From Clostridia bacterium (lineage in GTDB: Bacteria > Bacillota > Clostridia > Oscillospirales > CAG-272): a stretch of 6,946 nucleotides of DNA. The notes below the pieces were generated by a model. That model was given only the letters and a program-made list of their open reading frames with translations. It had not been told where the DNA came from and searched no databases. Numbering within the stretch: position 1 is the first letter of the stretch; every line of letters begins with the position of its first letter. The translations under genes and the position numbers were made by a program. The stretch lies in assembly GCA_017621015.1 (NCBI GenBank), contig JAGAUC010000065.1:1-6946 (forward strand). The letters are read 5' to 3'. Of this stretch, positions 1 to 5,303 are shown one piece after another.

Positions 1-384
1 CTGACCAGCGCCCGTCTCGGCAATGACCTTCTTCTTGCCCATGTACTTAGCCAGAAGCGCCTCACCCATACAGTGGTTAAGCTTGTGCGCACCGGTGTGG
101 TTCAGGTCCTCACGCTTGACGTAAAGCTGAACATTTCCGATGCTGGTCGAAAGTCTCTCCAGATACGAGATGGGCGTGGGACGTCCCTGAAATTCGCGAC
201 GGATGCGGCGAAGCTCACCGACAAACTTGCTCGACTTTGCAATCGTAAAGTATGCCTCCGTGATCTCCTCCATCGCCTTTTTCAGCTCGTCCGAGATGTA
301 CGCGCCGCCGTAGCGACCGAAATATCCGTTCTTGTCGGGGTACTGCTTAAGATATGTGTCAAAATTGATGCCGTTGAATTCCAT
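1..384 (-). CDS. trpB: Tryptophan synthase beta chain, N-terminal part (cut by window edge)
   Basis: TrpB is the PLP enzyme that condenses indole with L-serine to give L-tryptophan, normally in a cytoplasmic alpha2-beta2 complex with TrpA. The visible 128 residues hold the family landmarks in order: YFGRYGGAYIS (about 21-31), GRPTP (68-72), the PLP-lysine segment KREDLNHTGAHKLNH with the Schiff-base lysine at K101, and AETGAGQ (122-128) with the expected catalytic glutamate at E123. Both key residues are offset by 14 from Salmonella K87 and E109, which is internally consistent. The N-terminus is therefore longer than the enteric form. The start is the ATG at 384, eight bases after an AAAGGAG ribosome binding site. 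The gene directly follows a Trp T-box leader, so it should be expressed when uncharged tRNA-Trp accumulates. Whether trpA or other trp genes follow lies outside the window. Confidence 0.95.
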   Translation of the reverse strand, partial: MEFNGINFDTYLKQYPDKNGYFGRYGGAYISDELKKAMEEITEAYFTIAKSSKFVGELRRIRREFQGRPTPISYLERLSTSIGNVQLYVKREDLNHTGAHKLNHCMGEALLAKYMGKKKVIAETGAGQ

Positions 385-392
385 GTTATTTT

Positions 393-399
393 CTCCTTT
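393..399 (-). promoter_or_regulatory. Ribosome binding site of trpB
   Basis: AAAGGAG lies eight bases before the ATG at 384 and fixes the trpB start. No other ATG in that frame has a comparable signal without an intervening stop. Confidence 0.8.
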
Positions 400-438
400 A
401 TTTCTACTATTTCTACGTTTTCAAATGGATGCTTGCGG

Positions 439-474
439 TTAAAAGCAAGACCGCCATCGCCGATCAAGATTCAT
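439..474 (-). CDS. Possible 11-residue leader peptide between T-box and trpB
   Basis: A short ORF encodes MNLDRRWRSCF and then stops at TAA. It has a strong GGAGG (480-484) five bases before its ATG, and that site begins just at the end of the T-box terminator U-tract, so it exists only on read-through transcripts. It contains a single Trp codon (454-456). Two overlapping, mutually exclusive hairpins can be drawn at 431-455 (GCGGT with ACCGC, or CTTGC with GCAAG), and the Trp codon touches the 5' arm of the first. I see no U-tract after them, so this is not a classical attenuator. It could be a leader peptide, the remnant start of a lost gene, or chance. The translated reading frame is seen; the role is inference. 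Confidence 0.35.
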   Translation of the reverse strand: MNLDRRWRSCF

Positions 475-484
475 ATTTGCCTCC

Positions 485-517
485 AAAATAAAAACCCGAG
501 TATCGTTGATACTCGGG
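485..517 (-). terminator. T-box intrinsic terminator
   Basis: A 10-bp perfect stem, CCCGAGTATC paired with GATACTCGGG around a 3-base loop, is followed on the minus strand by TTTTTATTTT. Its 5' arm (CCCG) also forms the 3' arm of the T-box antiterminator, so the two structures exclude each other, as expected for regulated termination. Confidence 0.92.
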
Positions 518-750
518 ACGAAATCCAGTTTCGCGGTGCCACCCGTTTTGAATGCCAAGGCATTCCTCTTTCTGCATACGCGTGATATGCTTGCCGGGTA
601 ACGGTGGCCCCCGTCGGCTACTACTCGCACAAGGCTTTCGGCCGCCCTCATAAGTCCATTCACCAACGCTTCGGTATTGCCTTGCACCCGCCGGCAACTC
701 TCTGAAACCGTCCCTGTCGGTTACTCCTCTTAATCACAGGTTTCCTATAT
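485..750 (-). promoter_or_regulatory. Tryptophan-specific T-box leader (tRNA-Trp-sensing riboswitch)
   Basis: The leader senses uncharged tRNA-Trp and permits read-through into trpB. Visible parts in transcript order: a GAGGAGTAAC segment near 720-730 with a small ACCG/CGGT hairpin; the AGAGAG box near 700; a distal stem TTGCC/GGCAA; then the specifier loop GAATGGAC, whose TGG (656-658) reads as a Trp codon. Further on come a stem-III-like hairpin (GGAATGCC/GGCATTC, about 549-566) and the T-box proper, ACGGGTGGCACCGCG (532-546). The antiterminator can be built exactly: helix A1 CGGG/CCCG, a seven-base bulge UGGCACC, and helix A2 GCGAAA/UUUCGU. The bulge UGGC (538-541) pairs with GCCA-3', matching the G discriminator base of bacterial tRNA-Trp. 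That independently supports the specifier assignment. The 5' boundary is estimated from the promoter. Confidence 0.94.
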
Positions 751-756
751 AGCCGT

Positions 757-785
757 ATTATATCACACGTTTTTTACTTTGTCAA
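757..785 (-). promoter_or_regulatory. SigA-type promoter of the T-box/trpB unit
   Basis: TTGACA (-35, 780-785) and TATAAT (-10, 757-762) are both perfect consensus hexamers separated by 17 bases. The predicted transcript start is near 750, just before the T-box leader. The -35 begins only about 18 bases beyond the stop codon of the upstream ZIP gene. Confidence 0.9.
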
Positions 786-802
786 GCAATTTTTGATTAT
801 TT

Positions 803-1585
803 TTATCCGAGAGCAACGTCCAGAAGCATCATCAGGCTGAAGCCGAGTGCAAAAAACACCGTTCCCGTGTCACCGTCATCCCCCGACACCGCATCGGCAA
901 TCAGCTCCTCCACCACAACGTACAGCATCGCTCCCGCCGCAAAGCTGAGAAAATACGGAAGAAGCGGCACGATAAGGCCCGACAGCAAAACCGTCAGGAT
1001 GGCAAAAAGCGGCTCCACCGCGCCCGAAAGCACACCGTCCCAAAAGGAACGACCCCGCCTCACGCCCTCCGCGCGAAGCGGCATGGAAATGATCGCCCCC
1101 TCGGGAAGGTTTTGTATGGCAATTCCCAGCGCCAGCACAAACGCGCCCAGCGTGCGCGGCTCACCATCCCCCAAAAGACACGCGGCATAGGCCGCCCCTA
1201 CCGCCATTCCCTCGGGAATATTATGAAGCGTCACCGCCAGCACCATTTTGGTTCGCTTGCCCAAATGCGAGCGAAGCCCCTCGGATTCGCAATGACTTCG
1301 GTTCAGATGCGGCACCAGATGATCCAGCGCCAAAAGAAAAAGAACGCCAAGCCAAAAGCCGACCACGGCCGGCACAAACGCCCAAAAGCCCATCGGCGCC
1401 GCCGCCTCGATGGCCGGCAGCAACAGGCTCCAAACCGAGGCCGCCACCATCACCCCTGCCGCAAAGCCGCTGAAGGCTCGTTGCACGCCTCTTTTGAGGG
1501 CGTCTTTCATAAAAAAAACCAAGGAAGCCCCGAGCGCCGTTCCCAAAAACGGAAGCAAAATCCCAAAATATACTTCAAAATTCAT
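803..1585 (-). CDS. ZIP-family divalent metal transporter (GufA-like)
   Basis: A 260-residue polytopic membrane protein of the ZIP (ZRT/IRT-like) family, which moves Zn2+ or similar divalent metals into the cytoplasm. The two diagnostic metal-site helices are present: HNIPEGMAVG (H121, N122, E125) and QNLPEGAIISMPL (Q158, N159, E162). The Q-N-x-P-E-G form of the second motif is typical of the GufA branch rather than ZupT, which has HN there. A cytosolic loop between the third and fourth helices carries H89, H93, H98 and H107, as is usual for a metal-binding loop. Acidic EPLFA (E191) and VVEELI (E226, E227) lie in later helices. About eight hydrophobic segments and the length fit the family. 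GGAG (1593-1596) lies seven bases before the ATG. It appears monocistronic, and no terminator is visible between its stop and the trpB promoter. Metal specificity cannot be told from sequence alone. Confidence 0.9.
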   Translation of the reverse strand: MNFEVYFGILLPFLGTALGASLVFFMKDALKRGVQRAFSGFAAGVMVAASVWSLLLPAIEAAAPMGFWAFVPAVVGFWLGVLFLLALDHLVPHLNRSHCESEGLRSHLGKRTKMVLAVTLHNIPEGMAVGAAYAACLLGDGEPRTLGAFVLALGIAIQNLPEGAIISMPLRAEGVRRGRSFWDGVLSGAVEPLFAILTVLLSGLIVPLLPYFLSFAAGAMLYVVVEELIADAVSGDDGDTGTVFFALGFSLMMLLDVALG

Positions 1586-1618
1586 GATCTATCTCCACTC
1601 AATTCGTTGTCCTTTTTT

Positions 1619-1648
1619 AGTATATTCTGTCGACTCGGCTTTTGCGAA
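1619..1648 (-). promoter_or_regulatory. Weak candidate promoter for the ZIP gene
   Basis: A TATACT -10 (1619-1624) is preceded by a weak TTCGCA -35 (1643-1648, four of six matches) at an 18-base spacing. The -35 overlaps the tail of the upstream operon terminator. This is the best candidate in the gap between 1586 and 1681. I see no clear metal-regulator palindrome. Confidence 0.4.
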
Positions 1649-1677
1649 AAAGCCCACGCGTTTTCCGCGTGGGCTTT
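1647..1677 (-). terminator. Terminator of the GntR/ABC operon
   Basis: A 12-bp perfect stem, AAAGCCCACGCG with CGCGTGGGCTTT around a 5-base loop, is followed on the minus strand by five Ts. It begins five bases beyond the TAA stop at 1682-1684. Confidence 0.88.
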
Positions 1678-1681
1678 AAAT

Positions 1682-2569
1682 TTATTGATAGCAATAAGGG
1701 GCGATCAGCTCCCAGAATGCCGCCCATTCCGTCTCTTCAAGAGAAAGAATGATCTGGGCATACATAACCTCGCTCGATTCGACCGAGGGACCGCTGTACG
1801 AAAGGCTGCTTTCATACGAATAATATACATTGTAATCCGGATTGAGATCCAAAAGAATCAGATCATAAAGCTGAATGTTGAAGCGGACAATAAGCTTGTC
1901 GGGATCGTAGGAAAATTCACCGTGCTCGGTTAAAAATTCAAGCGTCTCGACAGCCTTCTCCCTTGGGATCTCGGTCTCGCTCTTTACGCTCTCCACGTAA
2001 TATTGCTTACCCGCATACACGCCCGTAAGCGGCGAGACGGTGATGGAAAAATGATTCTCCACGTTTTCGGTCGTACTTTCGCTCGAAAGCACATCGATCA
2101 TCATTTCCAGCGTCTTCATATCCTGCTGGATAACGCCGGCCTCGGCCGCCATTTCCAGATACATCTGCGAGGTCTTCGGCATATATTCGTAGAGAATGGA
2201 ATAGTTGGAGCTCAAGGCCTTCAGGCGATAGGTGCCGCCCACGTAAAACCGCGCCACCTCTTCGCTTCGATAGCTTTTTTCCACATAGTCAAGCTTCTCG
2301 GTGCGACTGAGTGCGTTGTATTCCAGCATAAAGCTTGCCCACAGACGCTTGATATCGTCCTCGGCAAAATCGCCGCCTCCCACACTGATCGAATCGATCT
2401 CACGGCTTGTGGGAAGATCCAGGTAGGACTCAAGATAATCGGTCGATTCCAGGAAAAGCGACATCAGCGTATCATATTCTCTCTCGGTAAGAGAAAGATA
2501 ACGTCCAACTGTTCTGCCGTTTGTCAGACGGATCTTCAGAATCTCTCTTGTGTAGATCTCCTCCTTCAT
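1682..2569 (-). CDS. C-terminal domain of the ABC permease, separated by an in-frame TGA
   Basis: An open frame of 295 residues from the ATG at 2569. It lies in the same frame as the permease and is split from it only by TGA AAT, so it reads as the continuation of one roughly 720-residue protein. No Shine-Dalgarno precedes the ATG; the nearest one (AAGGAGGAG, 2558-2566) lies after it and is not followed by a usable start. The protein is acidic and Tyr/Ser/Glu-rich, with no signal peptide or membrane helix, so translated alone it would be cytoplasmic. Its first strand-like stretch (ILKIRLTNGRTVGRY, 10-24) looks like the middle of a domain that begins in the permease. From memory, long Firmicutes ABC permeases of this type carry such a C-terminal domain (catalogued, I believe, as DUF6449), of unknown function. 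It could be made by reinitiation after the TGA, by read-through, or not at all. Confidence 0.75.
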   Translation of the reverse strand: MKEEIYTREILKIRLTNGRTVGRYLSLTEREYDTLMSLFLESTDYLESYLDLPTSREIDSISVGGGDFAEDDIKRLWASFMLEYNALSRTEKLDYVEKSYRSEEVARFYVGGTYRLKALSSNYSILYEYMPKTSQMYLEMAAEAGVIQQDMKTLEMMIDVLSSESTTENVENHFSITVSPLTGVYAGKQYYVESVKSETEIPREKAVETLEFLTEHGEFSYDPDKLIVRFNIQLYDLILLDLNPDYNVYYSYESSLSYSGPSVESSEVMYAQIILSLEETEWAAFWELIAPYCYQ

Positions 2570-2572
2570 ATT

Positions 2573-3853
2573 TCAGTTTTCGTCAACGATGACCCAGCCT
2601 CTTGTATTTCCGTATTTTCGGATCTGCTCAACGTTTCTCTCCAGAGCCTTCAGCACAAGCTCCTTCGCCTCATCGGAATCGATAAACGTATCGTTGGTAC
2701 GAAGCTCGCGATAGGTGGGATTATAGCTGACCGACTCCTGCTTGCCGATCGACTCGACCTTATCGAGCGTCGGCACCTGGTTCAAAACCGCATTTCTCGA
2801 AAGATAGACCGCTCCGGTAAAGATGCCCGAAAGCAGGATGGGAATGACCAGCATCGGAAGTGCCTTTACAAGCGATTTGATCTTTTTGGTGGTCATCAGC
2901 TCAAACAGGCAATAGACCAAAAGCGCGACCACCAAGAGTGCAAGCTGAGCGGATAGATCCAACCCATCGGTAATGGCCGTAAGCACGATGAACAGGAAAA
3001 ACGGAAGGCTGATCGCCGTTCGGTAAACGTGCTGCAAAAAGCGGCTTGGAGCGCTTTTCGTGGCGGTCTCACTTCGTCTTCTTACATAGCAAACCGCACC
3101 GACCGCAAAAACAAGCAACGTTACAACTGCGGTATAAATGACCAAAGGCGTATTGTCAAAGCCTTCTCCCGTCAACAGCTTGAACGGAAGCGAAAATTCA
3201 AGCTCCAGATAATTCAAAAAGCTGTCGCCATACTTTACGATCGGTGCAAGCTCACGCAGAGCGGTAACAAAGATCTGACCGACCGTGCGTCCGAACAAAA
3301 GAACCAGAACAAAGATCAGGACGTTTGAGATCACCGTTCCCGTCAGAGTCATAGCCAACGTCATAAAGGCGGCTACCATCGTTGAAGCGACCAGCATCAC
3401 AAGGGGCGTTACCAGAACGACGGACAAATTCACCGAGTGATATTGGGAAAAGCTATACAGTATGGCGTTGAGTCCCGTGCTGACGGCAAGAATGGCAAAC
3501 ATCCACGTAAAAATGGCCGAGACAAAGCTCAGATATACACAAATACGCTTATGCGGTATTGCGTGGAAGAAATCCGAACGGTTTCTTTCATTCAGGAAAG
3601 AAAACATAGAATAGGCAAAGATGGCGCCAAACGCCAGCATCAACAAGCCAAACGGCAGGAATTCATACGGCTCGACTGAGGTGACTGAATGGCCGATCAC
3701 ACCCGTAATATCGTATCTTCTATGGCTATTCAAAATTTCAATCAAGGGAAGAAGTGCATTCAGAAGAATGACCGCAATGGCCGCGGCGATACCCGGCAGC
3801 TTAATGCGTTTCAGGCCCTCGACATAAAGCTTTATGGAAAAGATCTTCTTCAT
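2573..3853 (-). CDS. ABC transporter permease, truncated by TGA
   Basis: The membrane subunit of the exporter-like ABC system encoded here, 426 residues up to the TGA. Counted from MKKIF, hydrophobic segments lie near 22-40, 68-88, 106-133, 146-174, 176-198, 236-256, 279-295, 300-320 and 330-350. An early cytosolic loop contains NERNRSDFFHAIPHKR (about 88-103), a pattern I recognise from Clostridia ABC-2-type permeases. After the last helix come about 76 residues of the extracytoplasmic domain, then TGA at 2573-2575, after which the same frame continues in the next entry. The start chosen is the second ATG (3853), which has a proper seven-base gap to GGAGG; the ATG at 3859 is only one base from it. 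The six-base gap to the ATPase stop indicates translational coupling. The substrate is unknown; relatives of the YtrA-regulated class respond to cell-envelope stress. Confidence 0.85.
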   Translation of the reverse strand: MKKIFSIKLYVEGLKRIKLPGIAAAIAVILLNALLPLIEILNSHRRYDITGVIGHSVTSVEPYEFLPFGLLMLAFGAIFAYSMFSFLNERNRSDFFHAIPHKRICVYLSFVSAIFTWMFAILAVSTGLNAILYSFSQYHSVNLSVVLVTPLVMLVASTMVAAFMTLAMTLTGTVISNVLIFVLVLLFGRTVGQIFVTALRELAPIVKYGDSFLNYLELEFSLPFKLLTGEGFDNTPLVIYTAVVTLLVFAVGAVCYVRRRSETATKSAPSRFLQHVYRTAISLPFFLFIVLTAITDGLDLSAQLALLVVALLVYCLFELMTTKKIKSLVKALPMLVIPILLSGIFTGAVYLSRNAVLNQVPTLDKVESIGKQESVSYNPTYRELRTNDTFIDSDEAKELVLKALERNVEQIRKYGNTRGWVIVDEN

Positions 3854-3860
3854 GTTCATT

Positions 3861-3865
3861 CCTCC
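3861..3865 (-). promoter_or_regulatory. Ribosome binding site deciding the permease start
   Basis: GGAGG fills the gap right after the ATPase TGA (3866-3868). It is one base before the ATG at 3859 but seven bases before the ATG at 3853, which favours 3853. Its presence also argues that the ATPase TGA is a true stop. Confidence 0.75.
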
Positions 3866-4764
3866 TCACATCAAAATTTCACCGAAGGCGTAGCCGAGCG
3901 CCTCCATCTCGTAAACAAACACTTCCTCAAGATTGAGCGGGAGCACGTCCAGGAGAATGGGGTTCATTTCGCGAATTTTGCAAACAACGCCTTCCCTTTC
4001 GCCTCTGGCGATGAAGGTGGCCACCGAGCCCATTTGGGTGTAATTCAGGATCTCAACCGAGGCAAAGCGGCTTCGGTCAAACTCGCCGTCGAACGCCACC
4101 TGCACCTTAAAGAGCTGGGTCTTAAGATTTTGAATGTCACTCTCAAACACAATGCCGCCCTTATGCAAAAGCGCAAGCTGGTCGCAGGTGTCCTCAAGCT
4201 CACGAAGCGAGTGCGAGGTAATGATGGTGGTGGTGTTTCTCTCCATCACGTCGTTGTATATCACCTGCTTGACAAGATTACGCATTACGGGGTCAAGCCC
4301 ATCAAAGGTCTCGTCAAAAAACAGGTATTCGGGCATAGCGGAAAGCGCCAAAATGGTGCTGGCCTGCCGCTTCATACCCTTGGAAAAGGTGCCGATGTTG
4401 GCGGTCTCACTCAGGCCAAAGGTCTTGGTGAGATTATGAAAGCGCTCAAAGCTGAAGCTTTCGTAAATGGACTTATAAAGCGTCGCCATTCGCATCAGGT
4501 TTGCCTGCGGCAAAAAGTACAGCTCGTCGGGCACAAAAACGATCTTGCGTTTTACGCTCGGATTTTCGTAAACCTCCTCGCCGTCAAAGCGGATGCTTCC
4601 GCTTGTCGGGCGGTATATACCGCTGATAAGGCGTAAAAACGTGGATTTTCCCGCGCCGTTACTTCCGACAAGTCCGTAAATACAGCCGTTCGGAATCTTA
4701 CAATTCAAATTGTCCAGTGCGGCAAAATCGTCAAATTCATGGTTAAATTTTCTGCACAGATCAT
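3866..4764 (-). CDS. ABC transporter ATP-binding protein with N-terminal frameshift
   Basis: The ATPase partner of the following permease, of the YtrB-like class. Numbered from the TTG at 4708 it shows Walker A GSNGAGKS (15-22), a Q-loop region VFVPDELYF (58-65), the degenerate signature FSKGMKRQ (108-115), Walker B with D-loop YLFFDETFDGLD (128-139) and H-loop TIITSHS (161-167). A family-typical tail rich in beta-strand-like residues runs to 280. Walker A at residue 15 is about 19 residues too early. The missing strand is encoded just upstream in another frame: ATG at 4764 with AGAGG seven bases before it gives MICAENLTM, and the main frame then supplies FDDFAALDNLNCKIPNG. Adding one base near 4736 joins them into a normal 299-residue protein. 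A caller would otherwise use TTG at 4708, losing strand beta-1 and the A-loop region. A frameshift, natural or from sequencing, is the best reading. Confidence 0.85.
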
Positions 4765-4780
4765 ACCAATTCCTCTCTTT

Positions 4781-5155
4781 CTATGAATTTGAGCCCGAAT
4801 AGGCCTCGCGCACCGCCGCAAGCACCACTTGCTCATCGATGCCTGCCTTGGCCAGCTCGGCGGCAAGCTCTCGGATTTCGGTGATCTTAACGGACATCCG
4901 GGCGCGTATTTTCTCCGCCGCATCCTCCGCCACAAACATGCCTCTGCCCGGTGCGGAAATGATGACCCCCAGCTTATCAAGCTCACCAAGAGCCTTTTGC
5001 ACGGTGTTGGGGTTGACCCCAAGAACGCTTGAAAGCTCACGTATGGACGGCAACTGTGCCTGCGGCCCGAGAAGCCCGGTCACGATCTCGCGTTCAAGCC
5101 CCTCGATCAGCTGCTCGTAGATCGGCTTGCGCGACATTTTATCGATTGCTAACAT
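4781..5155 (-). CDS. GntR-family repressor, YtrA subfamily
   Basis: A 124-residue transcription factor. The winged-helix DNA-binding domain covers about 8-77: PIYEQLIEGLEREIVTG (11-27), then the helix-turn-helix LPSIRELSSVLGVNPNTVQKAL (35-56), and a wing ending GRGMFV (70-75). Only about 45 residues follow, forming two predicted helices. That short tail marks the YtrA subfamily and excludes FadR/HutC types with large effector domains. YtrA regulators sit first in operons for ABC transporters and repress their own promoter, in Bacillus subtilis with release by cell-wall-active antibiotics. Here it is the first gene, 16 bases before the ATPase ATG. AGGAGG (5163-5168) lies seven bases before the start. 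It appears intact, unlike the transporter genes it should control. The inducer is not evident. Confidence 0.92.
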   Translation of the reverse strand: MLAIDKMSRKPIYEQLIEGLEREIVTGLLGPQAQLPSIRELSSVLGVNPNTVQKALGELDKLGVIISAPGRGMFVAEDAAEKIRARMSVKITEIRELAAELAKAGIDEQVVLAAVREAYSGSNS

Positions 5156-5174
5156 CTGTTGTCCTCCTGTTCTA

Positions 5175-5199
5175 ACTGTACTGTGTGAACTAGTACAGT
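5175..5199 (-). promoter_or_regulatory. Probable GntR/YtrA operator
   Basis: A perfect 8-bp inverted repeat, ACTGTACT and AGTACAGT separated by 9 bases, lies immediately downstream of the -10 box and covers the predicted transcript start (about 5196). Bound protein would block initiation. Autoregulation by the adjacent GntR protein is inferred from position, symmetry and subfamily habit. Confidence 0.75.
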
Positions 5200-5202
5200 C
5201 AC

Positions 5203-5231
5203 ATTATACACAAAACCATCCCTCTTGTCAA
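5203..5231 (-). promoter_or_regulatory. SigA-type promoter of the GntR/ABC operon
   Basis: TTGACA (5226-5231) and TATAAT (5203-5208), both perfect, are separated by 17 bases. The leader is about 40 bases long and contains the inverted repeat and the GntR ribosome binding site. Confidence 0.92.
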
Positions 5232-5241
5232 TAGGTTTTAG

Positions 5242-5282
5242 AAAAAAAATTCCCGACAAACGCAGAATGCATTTGTCGGGAA
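5242..5282 (-). terminator. Terminator of the EIIC-like gene
   Basis: An 11-bp perfect stem (TTCCCGACAAA with TTTGTCGGGAA) may be extended beyond one mismatch by GCA/TGC. It is followed on the minus strand by a run of eight Ts. It lies between the EIIC-like gene and the GntR promoter and should insulate the operon. Confidence 0.92.
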
Positions 5283-5303
5283 AATTGTCTTCTTAATATT
5301 TTA

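Noticed and set aside
439..687. An 82-codon minus-strand ORF across the T-box
   Set aside because: It overlaps all the structured T-box elements and the terminator, and has no ribosome binding site at its first ATG. Only its last 11 codons, with their own GGAGG, are kept as a possible leader peptide.
1112..1933. A 273-codon plus-strand ORF
   Set aside because: It is antisense to the ZIP gene, runs through the 1647-1677 terminator and into the ABC permease tail, and has a low-complexity basic composition typical of a shadow frame.
2003..2956. A 317-codon plus-strand ORF
   Set aside because: It is antisense to the two permease parts, with no recognisable domain and no promoter or ribosome binding site.
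2573..3868. A variant genetic code with TGA as a sense codon
   Set aside because: The ATPase TGA is followed at once by a ribosome binding site and the permease start, so it acts as a stop. Tryptophan is encoded by TGG here and the T-box specifier is TGG.
3689..4636. A 315-codon plus-strand ORF
   Set aside because: It is antisense to the permease and to an ATPase with all ABC motifs, so it is a shadow of the conserved reading frame.
4729..4742. Programmed minus-one frameshifting in the ATPase
   Set aside because: The bases GAATTTG do not fit the X XXY YYZ slippery pattern, and no stimulatory hairpin or internal ribosome binding site is evident. A simple indel is more likely.
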